From Chitinophaga filiformis (lineage in GTDB: Bacteria > Bacteroidota > Bacteroidia > Chitinophagales > Chitinophagaceae): a stretch of DNA of 64,000 nt. The notes beneath the pieces are model-generated. The model saw nothing but the letters and a program-made list of their open reading frames with translations. It was not told where the DNA came from and made no database searches. Made by a program: the position numbers and the translations under genes. The stretch lies in contig NZ_FNBN01000003.1 in NCBI RefSeq assembly GCF_900102545.1, positions 343,330 to 407,329 on the forward strand. Direction: 5' to 3'. Shown here one piece after another: positions 28,318 through 36,317 of this stretch; positions within the stretch are counted from its first letter, which is position 1; each line of letters starts with the position of its first letter.

Positions 28318-29037
28318 TTAGTAGTGATTGATGCGAACCAGCTCGAGTTCCGGACCATCATATACCAAACCTCTTATCACAAGAGTGATATTTTTCAAAC
28401 GCGCAATGTCGTAGTAGTAGAAAACTGTCAGTAGTTCATCTGTAACAGCATCATATACTTCGATGAAATACTCCTGGTTGGAGGATTGCGCTGGAAATGA
28501 GATAAAGTCTGATACTCCCTTATATGGAAGGTTATCTACCGCACTCCCGATAGGTTCACCGGAAATATTGATGCGAAAGCCATTACTGTTGGGAGAAAGA
28601 TTTACAAATCGTACCCCTGTGGTGCTATCAGTACGAACTGGTATTTCATCTTTCACTAAAAGTCCACTTACATTATCGGGGTAACCATGCATAAAAAGAC
28701 TATATACATCGCCTGGAGCGAATGTGACAGCCTGGTTAAATATAAGTTTTGTAGTGTCGTTAGCTAAAGCGATACTTAGGGGAACCTTACCCACAGGTAG
28801 GCCAAATGTCAGGGTGCCGTAGCTATATTTGCCGTCAGAGTAAAAATAGTTCAGTGATTTGGAGTTGGCGAAAATGAAGTTCTTCCCGGTGAAATTCATT
28901 TTAATATCTGTATTGTATGATGCAATGGCATTCACAAGGGTTACAGTGGCTGTATACCCTGATATATCTACATCTTCTTTTTTGCAGGAAGAAAGAAAGG
29001 ATGTTGCAAACGCTATAAATAGGACATAATATTTCAT
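28318..29037 (-). CDS. DUF4397-like lipoprotein of the SusC/SusD locus
   Basis: 239 residues with lipobox LSSCKK (Cys at about residue 18). Two similar halves each carry a VTLVNA or VRFVNLSPNS strand, as in DUF4397-type beta-sandwich proteins. The assignment is tentative. It lies 39 bp after SusD and 44 bp before the GH2 gene. Lipoproteins in this place often act as surface glycan-binding proteins, which is a positional inference. Confidence 0.75.
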   Translation of the reverse strand: MKYYVLFIAFATSFLSSCKKEDVDISGYTATVTLVNAIASYNTDIKMNFTGKNFIFANSKSLNYFYSDGKYSYGTLTFGLPVGKVPLSIALANDTTKLIFNQAVTFAPGDVYSLFMHGYPDNVSGLLVKDEIPVRTDSTTGVRFVNLSPNSNGFRINISGEPIGSAVDNLPYKGVSDFISFPAQSSNQEYFIEVYDAVTDELLTVFYYYDIARLKNITLVIRGLVYDGPELELVRINHY

Positions 29038-29076
29038 GTGCTTTTTTTTAAAGGTTACAAATAACTTATCCCGCGC

Positions 29077-30519
29077 TTATGGTTGTTCAAGATAGCCGGG
29101 ATTCTGATGGCCGCGCAAAGCTGGATTGTACCTGAATTCATCATATGGAATAGGTAACAAAGCTTTGTAAGGCGCCCAGGTTGTCCCTTTTTGCTGGGCA
29201 ACAACGGACATAACTGCATTTAACTGGCCTCTGCGTTGAAGATCAAACCAACGGTCCCCCCATTCCATAAATAATTCAGTTTGCCGCTCTTTTGCAATAG
29301 CAGCAAGAAGGTCTTCCTGAGAAACTGCACTGGTACCTGGCAGCCCTGCGCGCGATCTGATGGCGTTCAGGTCAGATGTTGCACTATTATCACCGGTAAG
29401 ATTGTTAAGATGCGTGCGAGCTTCAGCGCGGATTAAATATTGCTCTGCCAGGCGAAGCACCATAGTATATTCTTTTTGCTCCATTACTGCCCAGCCCTCT
29501 TTGTATTTATATGGAATAATTAGTCCTGATGGGCTCTTCGTAATCCAGGATGTTTTGCGTATATCATCCGGCTCAAAAGCATTCAATATCGAGGAGCTTA
29601 CATAAAAGAACGGGTTCCTCTGGGACGGATTGATCAGTGATCTTCCATCTGGGGCGTTAGCCCCCTGTTGGTCAAGTGGGTTGGGTTGCAATTGCCAGAT
29701 GGCTTCCTTACTGTTTTTGAGAAAGACCTGGTTTACATCAGCCAGTAATTCATAGTCGGCATCATTGATCACTTTACCTGCTTCTGTTTCTGCTTCCTGC
29801 CATTTCCCCATATACAGGTATACTCTTGCAAGGAGTGCAGTAGCAGCAGCTTTATTAGGGCGTATTCTTTCCTGTGTGGAACTCACAAGGTCCCTATCTA
29901 AAAACTCAGTTTTTAAGCCTTCCTGTGCATCTTTCAGATCTTTTACAATCTGTTCATAGACAAGTTGCTTATCCGTGCGTGGTATTGTGCTGTTCGCCTT
30001 AAAGTCTGTGGTCAGCACCAGTGGAACATCTCCATATAGGTTAACCAGGTAAAAATAGAGCCATGCACGGGTAAACTTAGCTTCACCAGTCAGGATGAGT
30101 TTTGTATCCTCCGGAAGGGTTGCAGATTTCTTTACACCTTCCAGCAGACTATTTACTCTATAAATGTGATCTCTATAAGTTGCCTCCCACATCGTCCAGG
30201 CATTATTGCTACCAGTCACTGTATTGGTGTAGTCGGGATATGCTGCAGGATTCGTTGGGATAAGCTCATCAGCTCTTAGTCCTGTTCTGATGGATAGTCC
30301 ATAGACATCAGTAAAAACATCATCCGCTGCTCCCATACGCGCATAGATGCCAGTCATGGCAGCAACTGCTGTACTTGTATTTGAGAATACTATTTCGGAT
30401 GTGGCTTTGTCAATTGGCAGATCGACTTCAATCAGTTTTTTACACCCGCTCCAAAGATATCCCGTCAGTAATAAGAACACTAAGTGAATGATATATCTGG
30501 TTTTATAAACGATTTGCAT
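29077..30519 (-). CDS. SusD/RagB family nutrient-binding lipoprotein
   Basis: 480 residues with lipobox LWSGCKK. It shows the family pattern: ATSEIVFSNTSTAVAAMTGIY, a TPR-like helical body (GEAKFTRAWLYFYLVNLYGDVPLVL, NKAAATALLARVYLYMGKW) and the C-terminal signature AEARTHLNNL...LNAIRSRAGL...ERQTELFMEWGDRWFDLQRRG. It caps the barrel of the SusC encoded 61 bp upstream and captures ligand at the cell surface. Confidence 0.95.
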   Translation of the reverse strand: MQIVYKTRYIIHLVFLLLTGYLWSGCKKLIEVDLPIDKATSEIVFSNTSTAVAAMTGIYARMGAADDVFTDVYGLSIRTGLRADELIPTNPAAYPDYTNTVTGSNNAWTMWEATYRDHIYRVNSLLEGVKKSATLPEDTKLILTGEAKFTRAWLYFYLVNLYGDVPLVLTTDFKANSTIPRTDKQLVYEQIVKDLKDAQEGLKTEFLDRDLVSSTQERIRPNKAAATALLARVYLYMGKWQEAETEAGKVINDADYELLADVNQVFLKNSKEAIWQLQPNPLDQQGANAPDGRSLINPSQRNPFFYVSSSILNAFEPDDIRKTSWITKSPSGLIIPYKYKEGWAVMEQKEYTMVLRLAEQYLIRAEARTHLNNLTGDNSATSDLNAIRSRAGLPGTSAVSQEDLLAAIAKERQTELFMEWGDRWFDLQRRGQLNAVMSVVAQQKGTTWAPYKALLPIPYDEFRYNPALRGHQNPGYLEQP

Positions 30520-30580
30520 AGTTGTAATTTTAAGCTGTCACGGCGTTGATCAAATAAGGTGATAATTGAAGCATTAATTG

Positions 30581-33500
30581 CTATAATCCTATCTGGATGC
30601 CTGCTGTCAGTACCCGGAGTAGAGGCAATGAGGATGCACTCTGTGTTTCCGGATCCAGCCCTTTATAATTTGTAATTGTTAATAAATTCTGGCCCTGTAT
30701 ATAAACTTTAAAATTTTGCAGGTGATACTTTGAGATCAAATGTGTTGGCACGCTATAGGAGAAAGCAACATTTCTCAAACGCAAAAAGGAAGCGTCTACC
30801 CATCCAAGATCACTCTCACGTGCTTTGTCTAAAAGGAGTGTATTAGGTTCGCTGTAATTTTCTGACGAGAATTTTTGATAAGCGGCTATGTTCCCGGGTT
30901 TCTTCCAGTTATTCAGCAGTTCAACAGGAATATTACCATATTCCTGGCCTGGCTCACTGTAAAAAGAGCCAGGATTTCTTGAAATGAATGTATAGTCAAA
31001 TAGATAGTTACGTCCGGCCTGATGGGTGAACTGAAGGAAGAATGACAGATCGAATCCTTTAAAGGAAAGTGTATTGGAAAGCCCGATGGTCAGCGGTTTT
31101 GTGTTAATCTTCATACCCTGGGTGTTGCCGTTGTCTTTATCTGTATTTACATTTCCGTCTGCATCAACAAACTGATAAAGACCTGTTGCCGGATTTACGC
31201 CTTTGGAGATATAGGCGATTGCAAACCCGGTAAATGGTTGGCCTACGGTAACAAAGCGGTTTAGCCCATAGCCATTATACAGTCCATCAGGATTTGCCAA
31301 TAGTTTGTTGTACTGCAGACCAAAATTAGCTGAGGTAGACCACGTAAAGTTTTTGGTGGAGATGTTTCGTGAGTTTAATATGAAATCCCATCCACTATTT
31401 TGTATCTCTGCATGCTGGTTAGCTATTATGATGACTGCGCCTCCGGTAGAGGGTAAGCGGTAGGTTCCCAGTTGATCTGATGCCCTGGTTCTCCAGAAAG
31501 ATGTGGTAAATAACAGGCGATCATTAAAAAAGCCGGTTTCCAAAGATAATTCCAGCTTGCGGACCTTTTCCCAGTGATAGTCGGGGTTAGCCACCCCCAA
31601 CGAACGAATAGGCCTTATGCCCTGATAAGTAACATTGGGAAGACCCTGATATAGTTCAAGATATTGATAATCGCCAATACCATCATTCCCGTTGGTGCCA
31701 ATGCTAAATCTTAGTTTACCATATGACAGGAATGGTAATTTTGTTTTCACAGGCTCTTCCTCCGTAAAGATCCAGGCCAGGCCTGTCGACCAGAAATTCC
31801 CGAACTGATAACCCGGACCAAAGCGGCTGCTGCCATCTCTGCGTCCTGTTAAATTTACGAGATATTTATTCTGCCAGTTATAGCTTAGGCGTGCAAATAT
31901 GGCCGCATACCTGTATTCTGAGGTGTTGTTGGTGGAATAAGTACTTGGAGCAACAACAAAGCTTTTTAAGAGAGCATCACTTGTATAACCGGTGCCGGAA
32001 ATAGTTTCATTTTCCTGGCCTTGGTTTTGTATTGTTACACCGATTAAACCGTCCAGCTTTCCTTCACCTATCTGACCACTATAGTTGATCTGTGGATCAA
32101 ACGTGAAAGATTTATTAAGCAGGCTGGTTAAAGATGAAGCGCCTCTGGCTGTAGTGTCAGCCGGATCAAAAGAGGCAATAGGCGTGATGCCCAGATTACG
32201 TGTCCTTATTTCAGAATACCCTGCAGACACTCTTGCAGAAATATTTTCCGATATCTTATAACTGAATTCTGTATTCCCTCTTAAATTATTGTTTTTAGAC
32301 AGCGACGTTTGTAATAGTTGGGCGTAAGGATTCTGCCAGGTGCCGGTTTTATTAGTGGCAGTCGGATCAGGTTCCCAGTTGAGTGTGCCATTCTTTGTAT
32401 AAATGGCCGGAGCATTTGGCGCCAGCGTGACTGCCAGCGTTGTAAAATCGCTACTGTTGGAAAAAGAAGTATTGAATGTGTAGGAACCGCTTAGTAATGA
32501 TTTAAATCTTCCGTTTTCTGAGTTACCGGAAATACTGAAGTTAGCGGTACCATTTTCAAATTTATTATCACCCGGAAAAACATATTTCTGTGTACTGAAG
32601 TTCCCTCCCACGAGGTATTGAACAGTTGAAGAGCCTCCGGATACAGAAACATTGCCATTATAAGACATTGCAGTTCTTCCAAGAAACTCTTTTTGCCAAT
32701 CCGTATATCCGTTCTGATCCCAGACGGTCAGATCATAATTTGAATAGTTTTTGTCCTGGGTTTGCTTGTCGGGGGCGATTATGCCATTGCTGGCATAAGC
32801 CTCTCTGCGCATTTGCAGATACTGTGACGTATTGAGCAGGTCTAATTTTTTTGAAACCTGGCTGATGCCTGTAGAAAGAGATATGTTGATACTGGTAGCA
32901 CCAACCTTACCTTTTTTGGTAGTAATGAGTATCACGCCATTACCGCCACGGGAACCGTAGATGGAAGTAGCATCGGCATCTGATAGTACATCTATTTGTT
33001 CAATGTCATTAACGTTAACAAAACTAAGCGCTGATAACTGACTCCTGACCAGCCCGAATGATCCCGATCCTGCTTTCAATGTATTGGGATAGGGAACACC
33101 ATCCACAATAATCAGGGGCTCTGACCTGAATGAACCGGTACTTAAGCTATTCTGACCTCTCAACTGAATATTGACTGCTCCATTCGGTAATCCTGAAGTA
33201 GGGGTAATAACCAGGTTAGGAACCCTCCCCATCATAGCAATCAGAGGATTACTCACCGGTTGCTGGTTGATTTCCCGCCCTTTCAGCGTGATAACTGTTC
33301 CTGTATTTAATCTTTTAGTGGTATTGTAATAACCCTTTACCACTGTTTCATCGAGATCAGACACATACTCTTTTAATGGTATTACACCCAGATTGCTTCG
33401 ACCTCTTATCTGTATCTGCTGTGTTAAGAATGAAACGCTTGAAATTGTAAGTGAAGCAGATCTGGACACTCCGTTAATCACGAATGTACCATCCTGGTCT

Positions 33501-33979
33501 GTGGTAGTTCCTTTTGAAGTGCCAGTGATAGCTACTGATGCCGCTATGACCGGCAAACCTTTCTCATTGATCACCTTTCCGGAAACCGATATAGTAGTGT
33601 CCGAAGTTGTTGAAGCAGGAACATGCAGAGGCGTTTTTCTTGTGATCGTGATAGTCTTTGAATTGACAACAACATAGCTAAGTCCGCGGTTGTCCAGTAA
33701 TTCATGCATTATGTCCGAGAAAAGCCTGTCCCGGGCATTCACCGACACATTAGTAAAAGGTGCGAGTTCTTCGGTGCTGAAGAAGATAATAATACCGCTG
33801 ATCTTTGATACCTTTTTTAGAATAAAACCAAGAGATGTATTTCTGGCAGATAGAGAAATACGCTTATCAGGTACATCAGCGTTTCCTTGTGCGTTGGCCG
33901 GAAAGCAAAGTTGCATACTCAAAATAAACACTGATGACAGGTATAAGATCCGGTTGCGTAAGCGGACAGTTACAGGCAT
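30581..33979 (-). CDS. SusC/RagA TonB-linked outer-membrane transporter with STN signalling domain
   Basis: 1132 residues with a signal peptide (ending FPANAQ). Domains in order: STN (about 38-112; ISLSARNTSLGFILKKVSKI), carboxypeptidase-regulatory-like (about 128-210; GKVINEKGLPVIAASVAITG), TonB plug (about 225-335; VNIQLRGQNSLS, IIVDGVPYPNTL, SDADATSIYGSRGGNGVILI) and a large beta-barrel. The STN domain normally touches a FecR-type anti-sigma in the periplasm. The divergent ECF sigma and FecR genes (34410-36147) are the obvious partners. Import of a SusD-captured ligand would then trigger the sigma factor. This is the first gene of the minus-strand operon. Confidence 0.95.
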   Translation of the reverse strand: MPVTVRLRNRILYLSSVFILSMQLCFPANAQGNADVPDKRISLSARNTSLGFILKKVSKISGIIIFFSTEELAPFTNVSVNARDRLFSDIMHELLDNRGLSYVVVNSKTITITRKTPLHVPASTTSDTTISVSGKVINEKGLPVIAASVAITGTSKGTTTDQDGTFVINGVSRSASLTISSVSFLTQQIQIRGRSNLGVIPLKEYVSDLDETVVKGYYNTTKRLNTGTVITLKGREINQQPVSNPLIAMMGRVPNLVITPTSGLPNGAVNIQLRGQNSLSTGSFRSEPLIIVDGVPYPNTLKAGSGSFGLVRSQLSALSFVNVNDIEQIDVLSDADATSIYGSRGGNGVILITTKKGKVGATSINISLSTGISQVSKKLDLLNTSQYLQMRREAYASNGIIAPDKQTQDKNYSNYDLTVWDQNGYTDWQKEFLGRTAMSYNGNVSVSGGSSTVQYLVGGNFSTQKYVFPGDNKFENGTANFSISGNSENGRFKSLLSGSYTFNTSFSNSSDFTTLAVTLAPNAPAIYTKNGTLNWEPDPTATNKTGTWQNPYAQLLQTSLSKNNNLRGNTEFSYKISENISARVSAGYSEIRTRNLGITPIASFDPADTTARGASSLTSLLNKSFTFDPQINYSGQIGEGKLDGLIGVTIQNQGQENETISGTGYTSDALLKSFVVAPSTYSTNNTSEYRYAAIFARLSYNWQNKYLVNLTGRRDGSSRFGPGYQFGNFWSTGLAWIFTEEEPVKTKLPFLSYGKLRFSIGTNGNDGIGDYQYLELYQGLPNVTYQGIRPIRSLGVANPDYHWEKVRKLELSLETGFFNDRLLFTTSFWRTRASDQLGTYRLPSTGGAVIIIANQHAEIQNSGWDFILNSRNISTKNFTWSTSANFGLQYNKLLANPDGLYNGYGLNRFVTVGQPFTGFAIAYISKGVNPATGLYQFVDADGNVNTDKDNGNTQGMKINTKPLTIGLSNTLSFKGFDLSFFLQFTHQAGRNYLFDYTFISRNPGSFYSEPGQEYGNIPVELLNNWKKPGNIAAYQKFSSENYSEPNTLLLDKARESDLGWVDASFLRLRNVAFSYSVPTHLISKYHLQNFKVYIQGQNLLTITNYKGLDPETQSASSLPLLRVLTAGIQIGL

Positions 33980-34409
33980 ATTGCAAAGATTTGGTTGAAG
34001 AAAATGGTTGGTACCTTCGATTTAAATTTGCAGTCAATGAGTGCTACATTCCTTTAAGTGGCTCAATTTGATTAAAATATTTACCCTGACGACATTTTAT
34101 AGATCTAGAACGGCGGCCTTAATCGTTATGATCGGGAAAAGAATAAGCAGAATAAACAGACAATAATCCCCCTGGCGATTGCAGAAGCAAGCACAGAAAT
34201 AAATACTGGTATAACCCATTACAGATTAATTAATCTAGCCAGTCATATTATGAAACGCAGAACTGATAAAGAAGTACTATGGGAGATTAAAATATTTCTG
34301 AGAGACGGGAACAATGCCATGGCATTGAAATTTCTCCGGTAAATTAAAAAATTGTTACTTTATAGCTGAATTGGACAAGAAGATCCCATAACCAACCACC
34401 GAAGGAAGT
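33980..34409. promoter_or_regulatory. Divergent control region between SusC and ECF sigma genes (430 bp)
   Basis: This region must hold the promoters of both operons. It has AT-rich stretches and a short palindrome TAGATCTA near 34101. I find no clean TTTG/TAnnTTTG pair, which is compatible with promoters read by the alternative sigma factor. A possible 30-codon frame lies at 34250-34342. Confidence 0.4.
34250..34342 (+). CDS. Possible small protein (30 residues)
   Basis: An ATG-to-TAA frame codes a basic, helix-prone peptide beginning MKRRTDKEVLWEIKIFLRDG. It lies 67 bp before the ECF sigma gene on the same strand. The composition looks protein-like, but the length allows chance. I recognise no homologue. 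Confidence 0.25.
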   Translation: MKRRTDKEVLWEIKIFLRDGNNAMALKFLR

Positions 34410-34961
34410 ATGAGGGATGAAACCAGCTACCTGCCAGATACGTTGTTACAAGGCCTGATAAAAGGGGACGAACAGGCGCTAAAAGACGTCATGGATATAT
34501 ACCGTGATAAGCTGTTGCTGAAAGCATACCACTTGCTTGGCGATCTGGATGAATCAGGGGACGCCGTACAGGAAGTATTCATAAAGCTCTGGAGTGTTAG
34601 AAGCAAGTTGCAGGCTGACACTGTGCTTGATAAGTACCTGACTACGCTGATAAGAAACCACTGCTGTTCACTCCTCCGGAAGAGAAAGGTATTACAAACG
34701 CGTAAAGAGAAGTTTAGCTACGGGTTGCCATCTTACTCCTTTGTAAAGCCAATGGAAAGCAGAGAGCTTGCCCAACAGCTTTCGACCGCATTTAGTACGT
34801 TGACAGATCGTCAGCGGGCAATATTTGATTCCGTTTATCTGGAAGGAAAAAGTCATCTGGAGATAGTAAAGGAGCTGCAGATTGAACCTCAGACAGTAAA
34901 GAATACTATTTCCACCGTGCTGAAAAAACTTCGGTCCAATCTTGAATTTTGGGTGAAATGA
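34410..34961 (+). CDS. ECF-type sigma factor of the SusC/FecR locus
   Basis: 183 residues. Region 2 (about 15-75; EQALKDVMDIYRDKLLLKAY, ESGDAVQEVFIKLWSVR) and region 4 (about 125-178; LTDRQRAIFDSVYLEGKSHL, then EIVKELQIEPQTVKNTISTVLKKL) are clear. It is followed at 46 bp by FecR and sits opposite an STN-containing SusC. This is the standard Bacteroidota trans-envelope sigma/FecR/SusC layout, where the sigma factor drives the transporter operon when ligand is present. Confidence 0.94.
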   Translation: MRDETSYLPDTLLQGLIKGDEQALKDVMDIYRDKLLLKAYHLLGDLDESGDAVQEVFIKLWSVRSKLQADTVLDKYLTTLIRNHCCSLLRKRKVLQTRKEKFSYGLPSYSFVKPMESRELAQQLSTAFSTLTDRQRAIFDSVYLEGKSHLEIVKELQIEPQTVKNTISTVLKKLRSNLEFWVK

Positions 34962-35007
34962 TCTCTTACCAGGTACTTTTCCTCCGGTTATGCGTTATTA
35001 AGTTATC

Positions 35008-36147
35008 ATGAGTTTAGACCGAGATTTTATTGAGAATCTGATCATACAGGACATCTGCGGAACAATTGCACCGTCTGATAAGGCTGTTTTGAAGGATGCC
35101 ATAGATAACAACCCTGAGTTATGGCTGTTGCAGCAGGCAATGATGCGCAAGTTGCAGACTTCTGAAGTGCAGGAAGCCCGCAGGCAACTCCGTGAATCAT
35201 TCACTGCACAGGATATTATCAGGGAAGAGCGTAGAAGAAGACGGACCCGGACTATACGAAGATCAGGTGCTATCGCGGCCGTAGCAGGTGTGATCGCTTT
35301 TTTTAGTGCAAAATATATTTCATTTCATTCTTCCTCTGACACAGAGCAGGTAATGGTCATCGCTGCAGGCAATGAGCCGAAGCAGGTTGTTTTACAGTTG
35401 CCGGATGGCAGGAAAATAGCTTTAGATACTATTCAGGAAAAGCTGAATGTCGGCCATGTTGCTATCAGTACGCAGAGTAGTACACTTTCTTACCAGTCAA
35501 CTAATACTAATAATAAGGAACGGGCAACCTTAATTGTACCGCCCGGCAAGGACTATAAGATCCATTTGAACGACGGCACCGAGATTCATCTTAACTCTGG
35601 CACCCGGCTCATATTCCCCTTACAATTTCTTGATGATAGCAGGGAGGTTACCATCGATGGGGAGGCTTATGTGAAAGTTGCCCCTCAACCAGACCAGCCT
35701 TTCATTGTGCATTTATCACAGGCTACAGTACAGGTATTGGGTACGGAGTTTAATGTTAATACCTATAGCGGTGGTGTGCAGAAAATAGCCCTCGTGAATG
35801 GTGCGGTAAAGATCAAAACTAAGATTGATAGCCTTGTGTTAAAGCCCGGCATGGAAGCTGTAACTACTGTAGATGGTGTGAAAGCAGATACATTTGATGC
35901 ATCCGAGGTACTGGCATGGCGAGAAGGTAAATACTATATCAATGATGCTACCCTGGAAGAAGTAAGCAGTGTTCTGACCAGGTGGTATGGAAAGACTGTC
36001 GTTATTGATAATAAAGAAACCGGACGGCAAAGATTTACCGGGTTGATAGATAAATCACAAAAAATAGAAGTTACCCTCGACGGATTGAAACTTACCAATC
36101 GCATTGATTATTATACAGACGAAGATGGTGTAATTCATATCAAATAA
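35008..36147 (+). CDS. FecR family anti-sigma factor
   Basis: 379 residues. The cytoplasmic N-terminus (1-85), which would bind sigma, ends in a very basic stretch (RRRRRTRTIRRS). One TM helix lies at about 86-105. The periplasmic FecR domain is at about 170-270 (LIVPPGKDYKIHLNDGTEIH, GEAYVKVAPQPDQPFIVHLS, VLGTEFNVNTY). A C-terminal DUF4974-type domain (about 305-379; YINDATLEEVSSVLTRWYGK) may contact the STN domain of SusC. It is co-transcribed with the ECF sigma gene. Confidence 0.94.
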   Translation: MSLDRDFIENLIIQDICGTIAPSDKAVLKDAIDNNPELWLLQQAMMRKLQTSEVQEARRQLRESFTAQDIIREERRRRRTRTIRRSGAIAAVAGVIAFFSAKYISFHSSSDTEQVMVIAAGNEPKQVVLQLPDGRKIALDTIQEKLNVGHVAISTQSSTLSYQSTNTNNKERATLIVPPGKDYKIHLNDGTEIHLNSGTRLIFPLQFLDDSREVTIDGEAYVKVAPQPDQPFIVHLSQATVQVLGTEFNVNTYSGGVQKIALVNGAVKIKTKIDSLVLKPGMEAVTTVDGVKADTFDASEVLAWREGKYYINDATLEEVSSVLTRWYGKTVVIDNKETGRQRFTGLIDKSQKIEVTLDGLKLTNRIDYYTDEDGVIHIK

Positions 36148-36317
36148 TAAAACCTACACCCCGTTTTTACCTCTTTCTGAATTAAGATAGTACTTGTAAG
36201 CCATTTTTGCGTTAAATGAACAGTACATCAGGAAGCATGCACTGCTATGCCATTACAGGTGTTACAATGTATTTTCATAGGCCTCAGCCAGGAACACAAT
36301 TTAATTATGCTCAATAC

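Noticed and set aside
36216..36317. Upstream extension of the S9 peptidase
   Set aside because: The extra 34 residues precede a perfect signal peptide starting at 36318 and would bury it.
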